From CAYPHY01 sp964410625 (lineage in GTDB: Bacteria; Chloroflexota; Anaerolineae; Promineifilales; Promineifilaceae), in the NCBI GenBank assembly GCA_964410625.1, contig CAYPHY010000031.1, positions 1-59,818 on the forward strand: a DNA stretch of 59,818 bases. The letters run 5' to 3'. The notes beneath the pieces are model-generated. The model was given only the letters and a program-made list of their open reading frames with translations, was not told the origin of the DNA and did not search any database. Both the position numbers and the translations under genes were made by a program. Position 1 is the stretch's first letter, and each line of letters opens with the position of its first letter. Positions 24,557-32,800 of the stretch are shown piece after piece.

Positions 24557-25606
24557 ATGATGACAGAAAACAGTAACGCGGCCGTCGAATTCGAAAACGT
24601 CTGCCGCCACTTCGGTGAGGTGCGGGCGGTGGATGGGGTATCGGTGACAATTCGCGGCGGCGAGTTTTTCACCTTGCTGGGGCCGTCGGGGTCGGGCAAG
24701 ACGACCTGCCTGCGGATGATTGCCGGCTTTGAGCAGCCAAGCAGCGGCCGCATCCGGCTCTATGGACAGGATGTGACCAACCTCCCCGCCTATGAGCGGC
24801 CGGTGAATACCGTTTTCCAGGACTATGCCCTCTTCCCCCATATGACCGTCGGCGAGAACATCGCCTATGGGCTGATGGTGAAAAAGGTGGCGAAGGCCGA
24901 ACGGGAGCGACGCGCGGCCGAGATGTTGGAACTGGTGCGGCTGCCGGGGCTGGAACGGCGCAAACCGTCGCAACTGTCCGGCGGGCAGCGGCAGCGCGTG
25001 GCGTTGGCGCGGGCGTTGATCAACCGGCCAAAGGTGCTATTGCTAGACGAGCCATTGGGTGCGTTGGACTTGAAGTTGCGCCAGCAGATGCAGATCGAAT
25101 TGAAGGCGATCCAGCATGAGGTGGGGATCACCTTTATCTTCGTCACCCACGACCAGGAAGAGGCGCTGACGATGAGCGACCGTATTGCCGTCTTTGACCA
25201 CGGCCGCATTGAGCAGGTCGGTTCGCCGTCAGAGTTATATGAACGGCCGCGCACTCCCTTTGTCGCTTCCTTTGTCGGCACATCGAATTTGCTCAGCGGG
25301 CCGACGGCCGTCGCGCTGACCGGCTCACCGCGAACCTTTTCTGTGCGGCCGGAGAAGATTCGCCTGGCAGAGCCGGGTACTCTGGCGGAGAACAGCAGTT
25401 GTGCGGCCGATGGCACCATCCAAGATGCCGTCTATGTTGGAATGCACACGCGCTACCGTGTGGCCCTGGATGTTGGTGGCGAAATGGTGGTTGTTGTCCA
25501 GAATTTGGATGTGGCAGCGCAGGATATTTCGGCCGCGCGAGGGCGGCGGGTGCGGCTGCTATGGCCGCAGGCGGCGAATCATTTGGTGGAAGAGAATGAA
25601 CAATGA
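24557..25606 (+). CDS. potA: polyamine-type ABC transporter ATP-binding protein
   Basis: A 349-residue ATPase. Walker A GPSGSGKTT, Q-loop VFQDYALFPHM, signature LSGGQRQR, Walker B VLLLDEPLGALD and the switch His in VTHDQEEA are all intact. The extra C-terminal region (FSVRPEKIRLAEPG onward) is the TOBE/OB regulatory domain of the PotA/MalK group. The first ATG (24557) is followed by a second; neither has a clear ribosome-binding site, because repeat DNA precedes them. The TGA stop lies in a short tandem repeat. Confidence 0.9.
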   Translation: MMTENSNAAVEFENVCRHFGEVRAVDGVSVTIRGGEFFTLLGPSGSGKTTCLRMIAGFEQPSSGRIRLYGQDVTNLPAYERPVNTVFQDYALFPHMTVGENIAYGLMVKKVAKAERERRAAEMLELVRLPGLERRKPSQLSGGQRQRVALARALINRPKVLLLDEPLGALDLKLRQQMQIELKAIQHEVGITFIFVTHDQEEALTMSDRIAVFDHGRIEQVGSPSELYERPRTPFVASFVGTSNLLSGPTAVALTGSPRTFSVRPEKIRLAEPGTLAENSSCAADGTIQDAVYVGMHTRYRVALDVGGEMVVVVQNLDVAAQDISAARGRRVRLLWPQAANHLVEENEQ

Positions 25607-25640
25607 GACAATGAGACAATGAACAATGAGGCAATGAACA
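25592..25640. repeat. short tandem repeat (ACAATGAG units)
   Basis: Five copies of AACAATGA/GACAATGA follow one another. The potA stop TGA (25604-25606) is in the first units. Confidence 0.6.
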
Positions 25641-25733
25641 AGGGCGGTTGGTTGATGAATGGAGTGAAGTATCTTTTAGGGTACGTCACTTTTTAGCATG
25701 GCGGCTTTGGCCCCATGCGCTACAGACAGGATC

Positions 25734-26690
25734 ATGGCGACATTAGAGACAGAAGCACCCATTAAAACGGCCGAATCCCCCTCGTTGCTGCGGCGCATCT
25801 CGAATACGCTGCACACGAAGCCGGGGTTGTTGTTGCTGCTCCTGCTGGGGCCGCCGTTGGCGTGGATGGTGGTGGTCTATATCGGCTCGTTGTTGGCCTT
25901 GCTGATCCAATCCTTCTTCTATTTGGATGGTTTCAGCGGGTTGGTGGTGCGCGAGTTTAGTTTGCAGACGTATCGTGACTTGTTCACTTCGTCCCATATG
26001 GGCATCTTCGCCCGCACCGTGACGATGGCAGCGGCCGTGACCATTGGCGCGGCTATCCTCGCCTTTCCGCTGGCCTACTTTGCCGTGCGCTATGCCTCGC
26101 GACGCACAAGGGCGATCCTCTATCTGCTGATTCTGTTGCCGTTGTGGTCGTCTTATATCATCCGCGTCTACTCCTGGAAGCTGATTTTGGCGAAAGAGGG
26201 GATTGTGAGCTGGTTCTTTGCCCAGCTAGGTCTGACGCCGGTGTTGGATTGGATATTGAGCTTGCCCGTCATTGGCGGTACATCCCTCTCTATCTCTTCA
26301 TTGGGCCTCTTTTTTGTCTTTCTCTATATCTGGTTGCCCTATATGATCCTGCCCGTGCTGACGGCATTAGAGCGTGTGCCGCACTCGTTAGGGGAAGCCA
26401 GTGGCGATTTGGGGGCGCGGCCGTGGACAACCTTCCGCTATGTGACACTGCCATTGGTCTTTCCCGGTGTGGTCGCCGGTTCGATCTTCACCTTTTCCTT
26501 AACCCTCGGCGATTACATTATCCCCTCGGTGATTGGCGACTCCAGCCCGTTTATTGGACTGGCCGTCTATAGCTACCAGGGGACATCAGGCAATATCCCG
26601 CTGGCGGCCGCTTTCACTGTGTTACCGATCCTGGTCATGGCCATCTATCTATTAGGCGCGCGCCGCCTGGGAGCGTTCGATGCACTTTAG
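25734..26690 (+). CDS. potB: polyamine-type ABC transporter permease
   Basis: A 318-residue permease with six predicted membrane segments, starting near residue 30 with PGLLLLLLLGPPLAWMVVVY. The EAA-type loop that contacts the ATPase is visible as LGEASGDLGARPWTTFRYVTLPLVFPG. The protein resembles PotB. ATG 25734 is chosen as the start (MATLETEAPIKT). An in-frame ATG at 25698 lacks any ribosome site. Its end overlaps the next permease's first ATG by 11 bases. Confidence 0.88.
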   Translation: MATLETEAPIKTAESPSLLRRISNTLHTKPGLLLLLLLGPPLAWMVVVYIGSLLALLIQSFFYLDGFSGLVVREFSLQTYRDLFTSSHMGIFARTVTMAAAVTIGAAILAFPLAYFAVRYASRRTRAILYLLILLPLWSSYIIRVYSWKLILAKEGIVSWFFAQLGLTPVLDWILSLPVIGGTSLSISSLGLFFVFLYIWLPYMILPVLTALERVPHSLGEASGDLGARPWTTFRYVTLPLVFPGVVAGSIFTFSLTLGDYIIPSVIGDSSPFIGLAVYSYQGTSGNIPLAAAFTVLPILVMAIYLLGARRLGAFDAL

Positions 26691-27597
26691 GCATGATGAA
26701 CTCCCTCAAGAGGCAATGGAAGGGCGCGGAGAGGCAGAAGCGCAAGGAGATATGAGCACATCGCCACGCCTGCGCGCCTCTGCGTTAAGATTCAGGCGGA
26801 GTTCTACTGCTGATAGTGGTCAGAAGTCGCCGTGGGGGTTAACGTTGGCAGCAGGGGCGGTGCTGTTGTTTCTCCATTTCCCTTTCGCCATCGTCATGCT
26901 CTACGCCTTCACCACCGACGAAGCCACCTTTACCTTTCCACCCCCTGGACTAACCACGCGCTGGTTTGAGGTGGCAATGGGGCGCAGTGATTTGTGGGCG
27001 GCGTTGGGTTTGTCGTTGCGCGTGGCCTTACTGGCAACAGTGATGGCCCTGATTTTGGGGACATTGGCCGCCGCGGCCGTTTATCGCAGCCGGTTTTTCG
27101 GCCGTGAGGCCATCTCCTTCTTATTGGTCTTGCCGATTGCGTTGCCGGGAATCGTTACCGGCATTGCGCTGCGTTCAATGATGGGGCTGGCGGAAATCCC
27201 TTTCAGCTTTTGGACGATTGTTGTCGGACACGCCACCTTTTGCGTCGTTGTCGTTTACAACAATGTCCTCGCCCGTTTCCGACGCACCGGCCATTCGCAG
27301 ATTGAGGCCTCGATGGACTTGGGCGCGGACGGCTTCCAGACCTTTCGCTATATCATCCTACCCAATATCGCCACCGCCTTGTTGGCCGGGGGGATGCTGG
27401 CCTTTGCCCTCTCCTTTGATGAAGTGATCGTCACCACCTTCACTGCCGGGCAGCAGTCTACCTTGCCCATCTGGATTTTTAGCCAATTGACACGGCCGCG
27501 TGACCGGCCGGTGACCAACGTCGTCGCCTTTCTGGTGGTGGCGATTACGGCCGTGCCAATTTTAGTCGCCCATCATCTGTCACAACGGGATAGTTAG
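26680..27597 (+). CDS. potC: polyamine-type ABC transporter permease
   Basis: A 305-residue permease of the PotC type. The membrane segments begin around residue 52 (LTLAAGAVLLFLHFPFAIVM). The EAA loop is EASMDLGADGFQTFRYIILPNI. Residues about 12-40 (EAMEGRGEAEAQGDMSTSPRLRASALRF in part) are encoded by repeat-like sequence. The true start may therefore be the second ATG at 26752 or even later. The last segment (DRPVTNVVAFLVVAITAVPI) completes six to seven helices. It probably pairs with the permease just upstream. Confidence 0.85.
   Translation: MHFRHDELPQEAMEGRGEAEAQGDMSTSPRLRASALRFRRSSTADSGQKSPWGLTLAAGAVLLFLHFPFAIVMLYAFTTDEATFTFPPPGLTTRWFEVAMGRSDLWAALGLSLRVALLATVMALILGTLAAAAVYRSRFFGREAISFLLVLPIALPGIVTGIALRSMMGLAEIPFSFWTIVVGHATFCVVVVYNNVLARFRRTGHSQIEASMDLGADGFQTFRYIILPNIATALLAGGMLAFALSFDEVIVTTFTAGQQSTLPIWIFSQLTRPRDRPVTNVVAFLVVAITAVPILVAHHLSQRDS
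26716..26790. repeat. repeat family G (GGCAGAAGCGCA / CGCGCCTCTGCG) inside the potC start region
   Basis: GCGGAGAGGCAGAAGCGCA and its near-complement CTGCGCGCCTCTGCG surround about 30 bases. Related sequence is at 29948-29990 and 59762-59818. It lies in frame at the beginning of the potC frame. Confidence 0.6.
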
Positions 27598-27692
27598 TAA
27601 GCCGCAACGAATTGGCGCGAATGAACGCGAATTAGAACCGGTTGGTAGATAGCAGTAGAGTGCTAAGTCGCGCTCGTTTGGTACGGTTCTGT

Positions 27693-29120
27693 CTATAACG
27701 GCAAAGCAGCTATTGTGGCGTACTGGCTGTTGGATGTAGATGCTTCAGATAGTGGTGTTGGCGGCCGTGCTTCCACTACCATCCGCATCCCACCCTGGTT
27801 GGACAACGTAATCTGTGGATTGAGGGCGATGGTTTGATCGGCCGCCAGTCGCAAGCGGTAGCGTTGGCCGATGGTGGCGACGATAAGATGCGCTTCCATC
27901 AGGGCGAAGCTGTTGCCGATGCAAATGCGCGGCCCCGCGCCGAAGGGAAGGTAGGCATGGCGCGGCAGTTCCTTCTCCCGTTCTGGGGTGAAGCGTTCCG
28001 GGTCAAACCGTTCCGGGTTGGGGTAAAATTCCGGGCGGCGGTGGATGACGTAGGGGGAGATAAAGAGCACACTGCCACGCGGAACGGCGTAGCCGCCGAC
28101 GGTGGTGTCAACGATGGCCTGACGGCCGTTGATTACCCACGCTGGCGGATAGAGGCGCATCGCCTCTTTGATCACCATCAATGTATAGGGTAGGTGTGGC
28201 AAGTCGGCGAGGGTGGGGAGACGGCCGTCTAATACCTGATCCACTTCGGCGTGCAAACGCGCTTCTGCTTCGGGATGTTGGGAAAGCAAGTACCACGTCC
28301 ACACCAATGCGTTCGAGGTCGTCTCATGTCCGGCAGTAAAGAGCGTCACCAATTCATCGCGCAACTGCTCGTTGGTCATCGTCCCTCCGCCTTCATCTTG
28401 CGCCAGCAGCAGCATGGAGAGCAGGTCGCCGGTATCTTCAATCTGCCCATTTCCATTTGAGCGTCGCGCCTGGACAATCTTGTTGATTGTCTCGTCGAGC
28501 ACCTGCCGTGCCGCTTTGCCGCGCCGGTTGAGCGACGAGGGAACCCACTCTGGTAATAAGAATGGAGCGCGGAAGTTGATATTGGAGATGTCCTGCACTT
28601 CCTCAATGGCATGACCAACACGCTCCACCGTTCCCGCCATCGTCTCGCGATCCGCGTTAAAGAGGGATTTGGCGACGATGGTCATCGTCAGTTCACGCAT
28701 ATCATCGGCAATGTCGCGGGTTTGCCCGCTTTGCCAATTTTCTAGCAACTGATCGGTGTGGGTGGTCATCGTTTGCGCATAAGCCTCGATGCGCTGGGAG
28801 TGGAAGGCGGGGGCAACCAGTTTACGTTGGCGTTTGTGGTGCTCGCCTTCGGCCGTGACCAACCCATACCCGATAAACTTACTCAAGATAGCGATATCGC
28901 GGTCGGCTTTGACGAAGGCGTCCTTGTTGCTGATCAGCACTTCGCGCACGAGTTCGGGGCTGGAAACGAGGAAGAAGCGGTTGCCAAAGGCGGTGAAGGA
29001 GACCATTTCCCCATATTCGTCAGCCAGGCTATTTAGAAAGCCGGGTGGATCGGCGATAAAGCCGGATGCACTACCCCACCAGGGGAGTCCGCGTGGGCCA
29101 GGGGCGAGTTTAGATGACAA
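27693..29120 (-). CDS. cytochrome P450
   Basis: A 475-residue P450 mono-oxygenase. The heme-binding motif is FGAGPRICIG with ligand Cys400. The I-helix is FTAGHETTSN, with the oxygen-activating Thr. The ExxR is KEAMR and the PERF-like element is NPERFDPERF. The sequence resembles CYP102/CYP4-like bacterial fatty-acid or terpenoid hydroxylases of the Chloroflexota type. The start is TTG, eleven bases downstream of GGAGG. The C-terminal 22 residues after VVEARP are low-complexity. A TetR gene diverges from it, and the partner ferredoxin/reductase is not in the window. Confidence 0.93.
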   Translation of the reverse strand: MSSKLAPGPRGLPWWGSASGFIADPPGFLNSLADEYGEMVSFTAFGNRFFLVSSPELVREVLISNKDAFVKADRDIAILSKFIGYGLVTAEGEHHKRQRKLVAPAFHSQRIEAYAQTMTTHTDQLLENWQSGQTRDIADDMRELTMTIVAKSLFNADRETMAGTVERVGHAIEEVQDISNINFRAPFLLPEWVPSSLNRRGKAARQVLDETINKIVQARRSNGNGQIEDTGDLLSMLLLAQDEGGGTMTNEQLRDELVTLFTAGHETTSNALVWTWYLLSQHPEAEARLHAEVDQVLDGRLPTLADLPHLPYTLMVIKEAMRLYPPAWVINGRQAIVDTTVGGYAVPRGSVLFISPYVIHRRPEFYPNPERFDPERFTPEREKELPRHAYLPFGAGPRICIGNSFALMEAHLIVATIGQRYRLRLAADQTIALNPQITLSNQGGMRMVVEARPPTPLSEASTSNSQYATIAALPL

Positions 29121-29158
29121 CTGATACCTCCGTTAATGCATGTAAATAACGCGTGTTA

Positions 29159-29210
29159 TGTAGCACGGGTTGCCAACCCGTGAGCTTCCGGTTTAGGCAA
29201 ACCGGGCTGT
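29159..29210. repeat. dispersed palindromic repeat family A, copy 3
   Basis: CACGGGTTGCCAACCCGTG then CCGGTTTAGGCAAACCGG. Nearly identical to 118-170. It lies in the divergent spacer between the P450 and TetR genes. Confidence 0.8.
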
Positions 29211-29262
29211 GTTTAGACAACACGGTGTTGATAAATAATCAATTTGCCAATAAAATACGGGG

Positions 29263-29275
29263 AAATACGGTATTT
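29263..29275. promoter_or_regulatory. palindrome, candidate TetR operator
   Basis: AAATACGGTATTT is a perfect inverted repeat around one central base. It stands 66 bases before the TetR start and 143 bases from the P450 start, in their shared spacer. Length and symmetry fit a TetR operator, but this is inference from position. Confidence 0.45.
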
Positions 29276-29340
29276 GTCAAGAAGCAATTGAACGGTCGTG
29301 TTGAATAGACAACAACTGTTGAGAATTGGGAGAACCACCC

Positions 29341-29937
29341 ATGCCTAGAAAAGAGGACCGGCGTGTACGCCGGACGAAACGCCAATTAAGCGAAGCATTG
29401 CTGGCATTGGTCGTTGAGAAAGAGTATGAGACGATTACCGTCCAGGAAATCGCCGAGCGCGCCGACCTGAACCGCGCCACCTTCTACCTCCATTATGGCA
29501 GCAAGGAGGAGTTGTTGGTCGAAAGCCTGGAGGCGCAATTTGACCAGTTGGTGGCGATGTTTGAGCAAACATCGGTGGAGCAGCCCATCTGGGAGGAAAG
29601 AACCCATCTAATACTAACATTCGAACATGCGGCCGAACACGCCTCACTCTACAAGGTCATCCTCAGCGAACGGGGGATGGGGTATATTATCAACCGGATC
29701 ATTAACTATCTGGCGGATGTATGCGTTCAGGAACTATGCGCTTCTTTGTCGTCGCAACAGGTAGCGGCCGTTCCTATTGAGGTCGTCGCGCAACACGTTG
29801 CCGGTTCCTTTTACGCCACGCTGGCCTGGTGGCTGACCTACGACATGCCTTATCCGGCGGAGCAGATGGCCGACATCGTTTTCCAGCTGTGCCAGGTAGG
29901 GGTGAAGGGCTTTTTAGCGGCCGAGGCGATAGAATAA
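29341..29937 (+). CDS. TetR/AcrR family transcriptional regulator
   Basis: A 198-residue regulator with an N-terminal TetR helix-turn-helix: RRTKRQLSEALLALVVEKEY then ITVQEIAERADLNRATFYLHYGSKEELL. The C-terminal two-thirds is helical and would bind a ligand. The start is ATG 29341 (MPRKEDRRVRR); an earlier TTG is in frame but has no ribosome site. It is divergent from the P450 gene and probably controls it. Confidence 0.9.
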   Translation: MPRKEDRRVRRTKRQLSEALLALVVEKEYETITVQEIAERADLNRATFYLHYGSKEELLVESLEAQFDQLVAMFEQTSVEQPIWEERTHLILTFEHAAEHASLYKVILSERGMGYIINRIINYLADVCVQELCASLSSQQVAAVPIEVVAQHVAGSFYATLAWWLTYDMPYPAEQMADIVFQLCQVGVKGFLAAEAIE

Positions 29938-29947
29938 GGCCGCCAAG

Positions 29948-29990
29948 CATTTTTATCTTTGCGCTCTTGTCGCCTTTGCGTGAGCTATTT
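29948..29990. repeat. intergenic repeat family G, copy
   Basis: The sequence tttgcgctcttgtcgcctttgcgtgagc follows the TetR gene. Similar CTTTGTG/CTCTGCG patterns appear at 26716 and 59762. Confidence 0.5.
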
Positions 29991-30063
29991 TCAAATCAAA
30001 ACTTTCCATATAATAGTCTAATGGAATTCTTGTAAGTGATTATTCGCTAAAACAATTAATTTT

Positions 30064-31167
30064 ATGATGAAAGCGGAATTGACAGAGTTGATTTGTTGCC
30101 CGGCGTGTGGCGGCCGTTTGCAGGTGGAGGCGGCGGCCGAATCACCGGCTGAGGTGTGGGAAGGTGCGTTAGACTGCCCGGAGTGTGGGCTTGCTTTTCC
30201 CATTCACAACGGGATGCCACTGCTCTATGTGGATGATGCTCGTTGGGCGTCGAAGGCGCGGGAAGCGGCCGGATGGGTAGCCTACCATAAAAAGCTCGAT
30301 ATTTATGATCTGGCTGACGAGGAGCAGATTGACATCCATATCCCCTATTATCCACAGGAACCCTGGATCGGCGTTGCCCAAAGCTTTGACGCTGCCCTGA
30401 AGGCGTTGAATCTGACCGGCGAAGAAACCGTGCTAGATTTGGGGGCCGGGCGAGGCTGGGCGGCGAAGCAATTTGCCCTGCGCGGCTGCCGGGTGGTGGC
30501 GCTGGATATTGTCCCAGATGAACAAGTGGGCCTCGGCCGCGGCCTTGCCTTGATGGCCCATGCCGGAGTCTATTTTGATCGGCTCATTGGCGACGCCGAA
30601 CGGTTGCCTTTTTTTGACAACAGCTTCGACCTGGTGTTTTGCTCGGCCACGCTACACCATACCTCAGATTTACCCTTGCTCAGTCAAAATATCGCGCGGG
30701 TGTTGAAGCCCGGCGGCCGTTTGTGTGCCATTCGCGAACCATGCATCAGCGTCGGCGAGAATGAGCAGGCCGTCCTGGCGCGGGACGCGCTAGATGAGCT
30801 GGAGGTCGGCATCAATGAAAACCGGCCGAACTTGCTCGATTACATTCAAGCGTTAGACTCTGCCGGGCTGGAACCGCTTCGCGTTGCACCGGTGAATGCG
30901 TTGGAGTTGAATGAGGCTAATTTGCGCTCCTGGGCCTTTGAATTGGGCGTCACCAGGCCCCCTGTCTGGCCTAACCGATTGCGCGAGACAATCGGCCGCT
31001 GGCGGCATTATGGACGGCCGCGTTGGGAAGCGATCAAACAGGGGAATTTTTGGCGGGCGCAACGTTTGCTGAACCGCTTTCGCGGCCGTCAACAAATAGA
31101 AATGGGTATCTTATTATGGGTCAGCGGTGAGTTATTGTTGATAGCAGAAAAGAGGGACAAGCAGTGA
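30064..31167 (+). CDS. SAM-dependent methyltransferase with N-terminal Trm112-like zinc domain
   Basis: A 367-residue protein. Residues 8-55 hold two CxxC pairs (CPACGG and CPECGL), a Trm112p-like zinc ribbon. Residues about 115-225 form a class I methyltransferase: VLDLGAGRGWAAKQF (SAM loop), VVALDI, FDLVFCSATLHHTSDL and VLKPGGRLCAIREP. The target is unknown. In glycan clusters such enzymes often methylate sugars or lipid carriers. The start is ATG 30064, with another ATG directly after it. A GT4 gene follows. Confidence 0.85.
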   Translation: MMKAELTELICCPACGGRLQVEAAAESPAEVWEGALDCPECGLAFPIHNGMPLLYVDDARWASKAREAAGWVAYHKKLDIYDLADEEQIDIHIPYYPQEPWIGVAQSFDAALKALNLTGEETVLDLGAGRGWAAKQFALRGCRVVALDIVPDEQVGLGRGLALMAHAGVYFDRLIGDAERLPFFDNSFDLVFCSATLHHTSDLPLLSQNIARVLKPGGRLCAIREPCISVGENEQAVLARDALDELEVGINENRPNLLDYIQALDSAGLEPLRVAPVNALELNEANLRSWAFELGVTRPPVWPNRLRETIGRWRHYGRPRWEAIKQGNFWRAQRLLNRFRGRQQIEMGILLWVSGELLLIAEKRDKQ

Positions 31168-31185
31168 AGCGCAAAATATCTATTT

Positions 31186-31221
31186 ACTGCCTACCACCTA
31201 CTGGCTACTGCCCACTTACTG
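31186..31221. repeat. repeat of CTACTGCC units (family D-like)
   Basis: TTACTGCCTACCACCTACTGGCTACTGCCCACTTACTGC between the methyltransferase and GT4 genes. It looks like one arm of family D. Confidence 0.5.
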
Positions 31222-31253
31222 CAAAAGCATATGCTGGAGAAGCCTAGACATCC

Positions 31254-32471
31254 ATGAGTGACGGCAAGATGCGGCTGGCGATTGTAGTGCAGCGATACGG
31301 GGAGGAGATCAACGGCGGCGCCGAGCAACATGCGCGTTGGCTGGCTGAGCATTTGGTGGGCCTTGATGCCATCGCTTCTGTAGATGCCATCACAACCTGC
31401 GCAGTAGATTACCAGACCTGGGCCAATGTCTATCCGGCGGGAGAGAGTGAATTAAACGGCGTTTGCGTCCACCGTTTTCCAGTGGATGCTCCACGTAACT
31501 GGGCCAGGGCGCAAAAGCAGACGGCGACCGTTTTGAACTGGCAACATACGTTGTTTGACGAGTTGGCCTGGATCAAAACACAAGGCCCCTACTCAACACC
31601 ATTGCTCCACTTTTTGCAGCGGAGTTATCACCGCTACGATCTCTTCTTATTTTATACCTTCCACTATGCCACGACCTTTTTTGGGCTGCCGATTGTTTCC
31701 GATAAAGCCATTCTGATCCCCACCGCCCACGATGATCCCTTCTTGCATATGGTCGCGTTTCGGCCGCTTTTCCACCTGCCACGCGCCATTGTCTACCTGA
31801 CCGAGCCAGAACGCCGGTTGGTCCAGGCGACTACCCATAATCACGCTATCCCCAATAATGTCAATGCCGTAGGTATCAGCCGTCCCGCAGACGTTTCCGC
31901 TGAACGCTTTCGCGCAAAATATGGGATTGACGGTGATTTTTTGCTCTATGTCGGCCGTATCCACCCATCCAAAAATGTCCCGGAGTTGCTGGCCCATTTC
32001 GAGCAATACCAAGAGGAAATAGCCGTTCCGGCCGCAAAGCCACTCAAGCTTGTCCTCATCGGTAAATCCCATCTTAAATTGCCCATCCATCCCGACATTG
32101 TTCACCTCGGCTTTGTTTCTGAACAGGATAAATATGACGCGCTGTCGGCGGCGACGCTGCTCGTCATGCCATCGCTGTTTGAAAGCCTCTCCATGATCAC
32201 CCTGGAAGCGTGGTTGATGGGCTTGCCAGTGTTGGTCAACGGCCGTTGCGCCGTGTTAAAGTATCAGACACGCCAGAGCAATGGGGGGCTTTATTACCAC
32301 AACTATGATGAATTTAGCTCCGCCCTGCATCATCTCCATCACTCATCGGAGCTTCGCGGCCGTTTAGGACAACAAGGTAAAGTATTTGTCGAACAACATT
32401 ACCGCAGTGAGGAAGTAATTCGACGCTATATGAGGCTGTTACAGCGTGTTGCCACAGGGGCGGCTGACTAG
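31254..32471 (+). CDS. GT4 family glycosyltransferase
   Basis: A 405-residue GT-B glycosyltransferase. The N-terminus RLAIVVQRYGEEINGGAEQH has the acceptor-domain glycine loop. The C-terminal domain has FLLYVGRIHPSKNVPELL, VHLGFVSEQDKYDAL and PSLFESLSMITLEAWLMGLP (conserved acids). The latter spacing suits an inverting or retaining GT4 of the surface-polysaccharide type. The start ATG has no strong ribosome site. It is the first of three GT4 genes in this locus. Confidence 0.85.
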   Translation: MSDGKMRLAIVVQRYGEEINGGAEQHARWLAEHLVGLDAIASVDAITTCAVDYQTWANVYPAGESELNGVCVHRFPVDAPRNWARAQKQTATVLNWQHTLFDELAWIKTQGPYSTPLLHFLQRSYHRYDLFLFYTFHYATTFFGLPIVSDKAILIPTAHDDPFLHMVAFRPLFHLPRAIVYLTEPERRLVQATTHNHAIPNNVNAVGISRPADVSAERFRAKYGIDGDFLLYVGRIHPSKNVPELLAHFEQYQEEIAVPAAKPLKLVLIGKSHLKLPIHPDIVHLGFVSEQDKYDALSAATLLVMPSLFESLSMITLEAWLMGLPVLVNGRCAVLKYQTRQSNGGLYYHNYDEFSSALHHLHHSSELRGRLGQQGKVFVEQHYRSEEVIRRYMRLLQRVATGAAD

Positions 32472-32800
32472 GTAAATAGGGCTATTGCCTGAAAGCTCAA
32501 TTGTACGATAATGGGAGGTCGCTGCTCATCCACATCGAACATAGGTAGGTGGGTGCCGACCCACAAACGCCAGGAGCCACGCTGTCTCAATAGGAGCAGA
32601 TGGTAATCTGAGACACCAATTTGACCAAACCAACTTACAGATAATGTTCAATAGCACAAATGACAAACAGGGGTTACTGCTACCTGTTTGCGAAGCTGAG
32701 CATGTGTTGTTGGTGCAGAGAAGCGATGATTGCAAACCTGCCTGCTATGCTGGGATGGCGCGGTGTCTTTAGAAATCTAACCGGAAAGAGGAGTTAGCTT
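32472..32800. other. 329-base leader region, probably structured
   Basis: No gene seen. Several mutually related hairpins lie here: TGTCTCA...TGAGACA (32583-32615), with a competing CAGAT-GGTA-ATCTG inside, and CAAACAGG...CCTGTTTG (32664-32690). The GTTTGC of the second can alternatively pair with GCAAAC at 32732. This suggests an RNA switch or attenuator before the FG-GAP gene, but no known riboswitch class is recognised. Confidence 0.4.
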
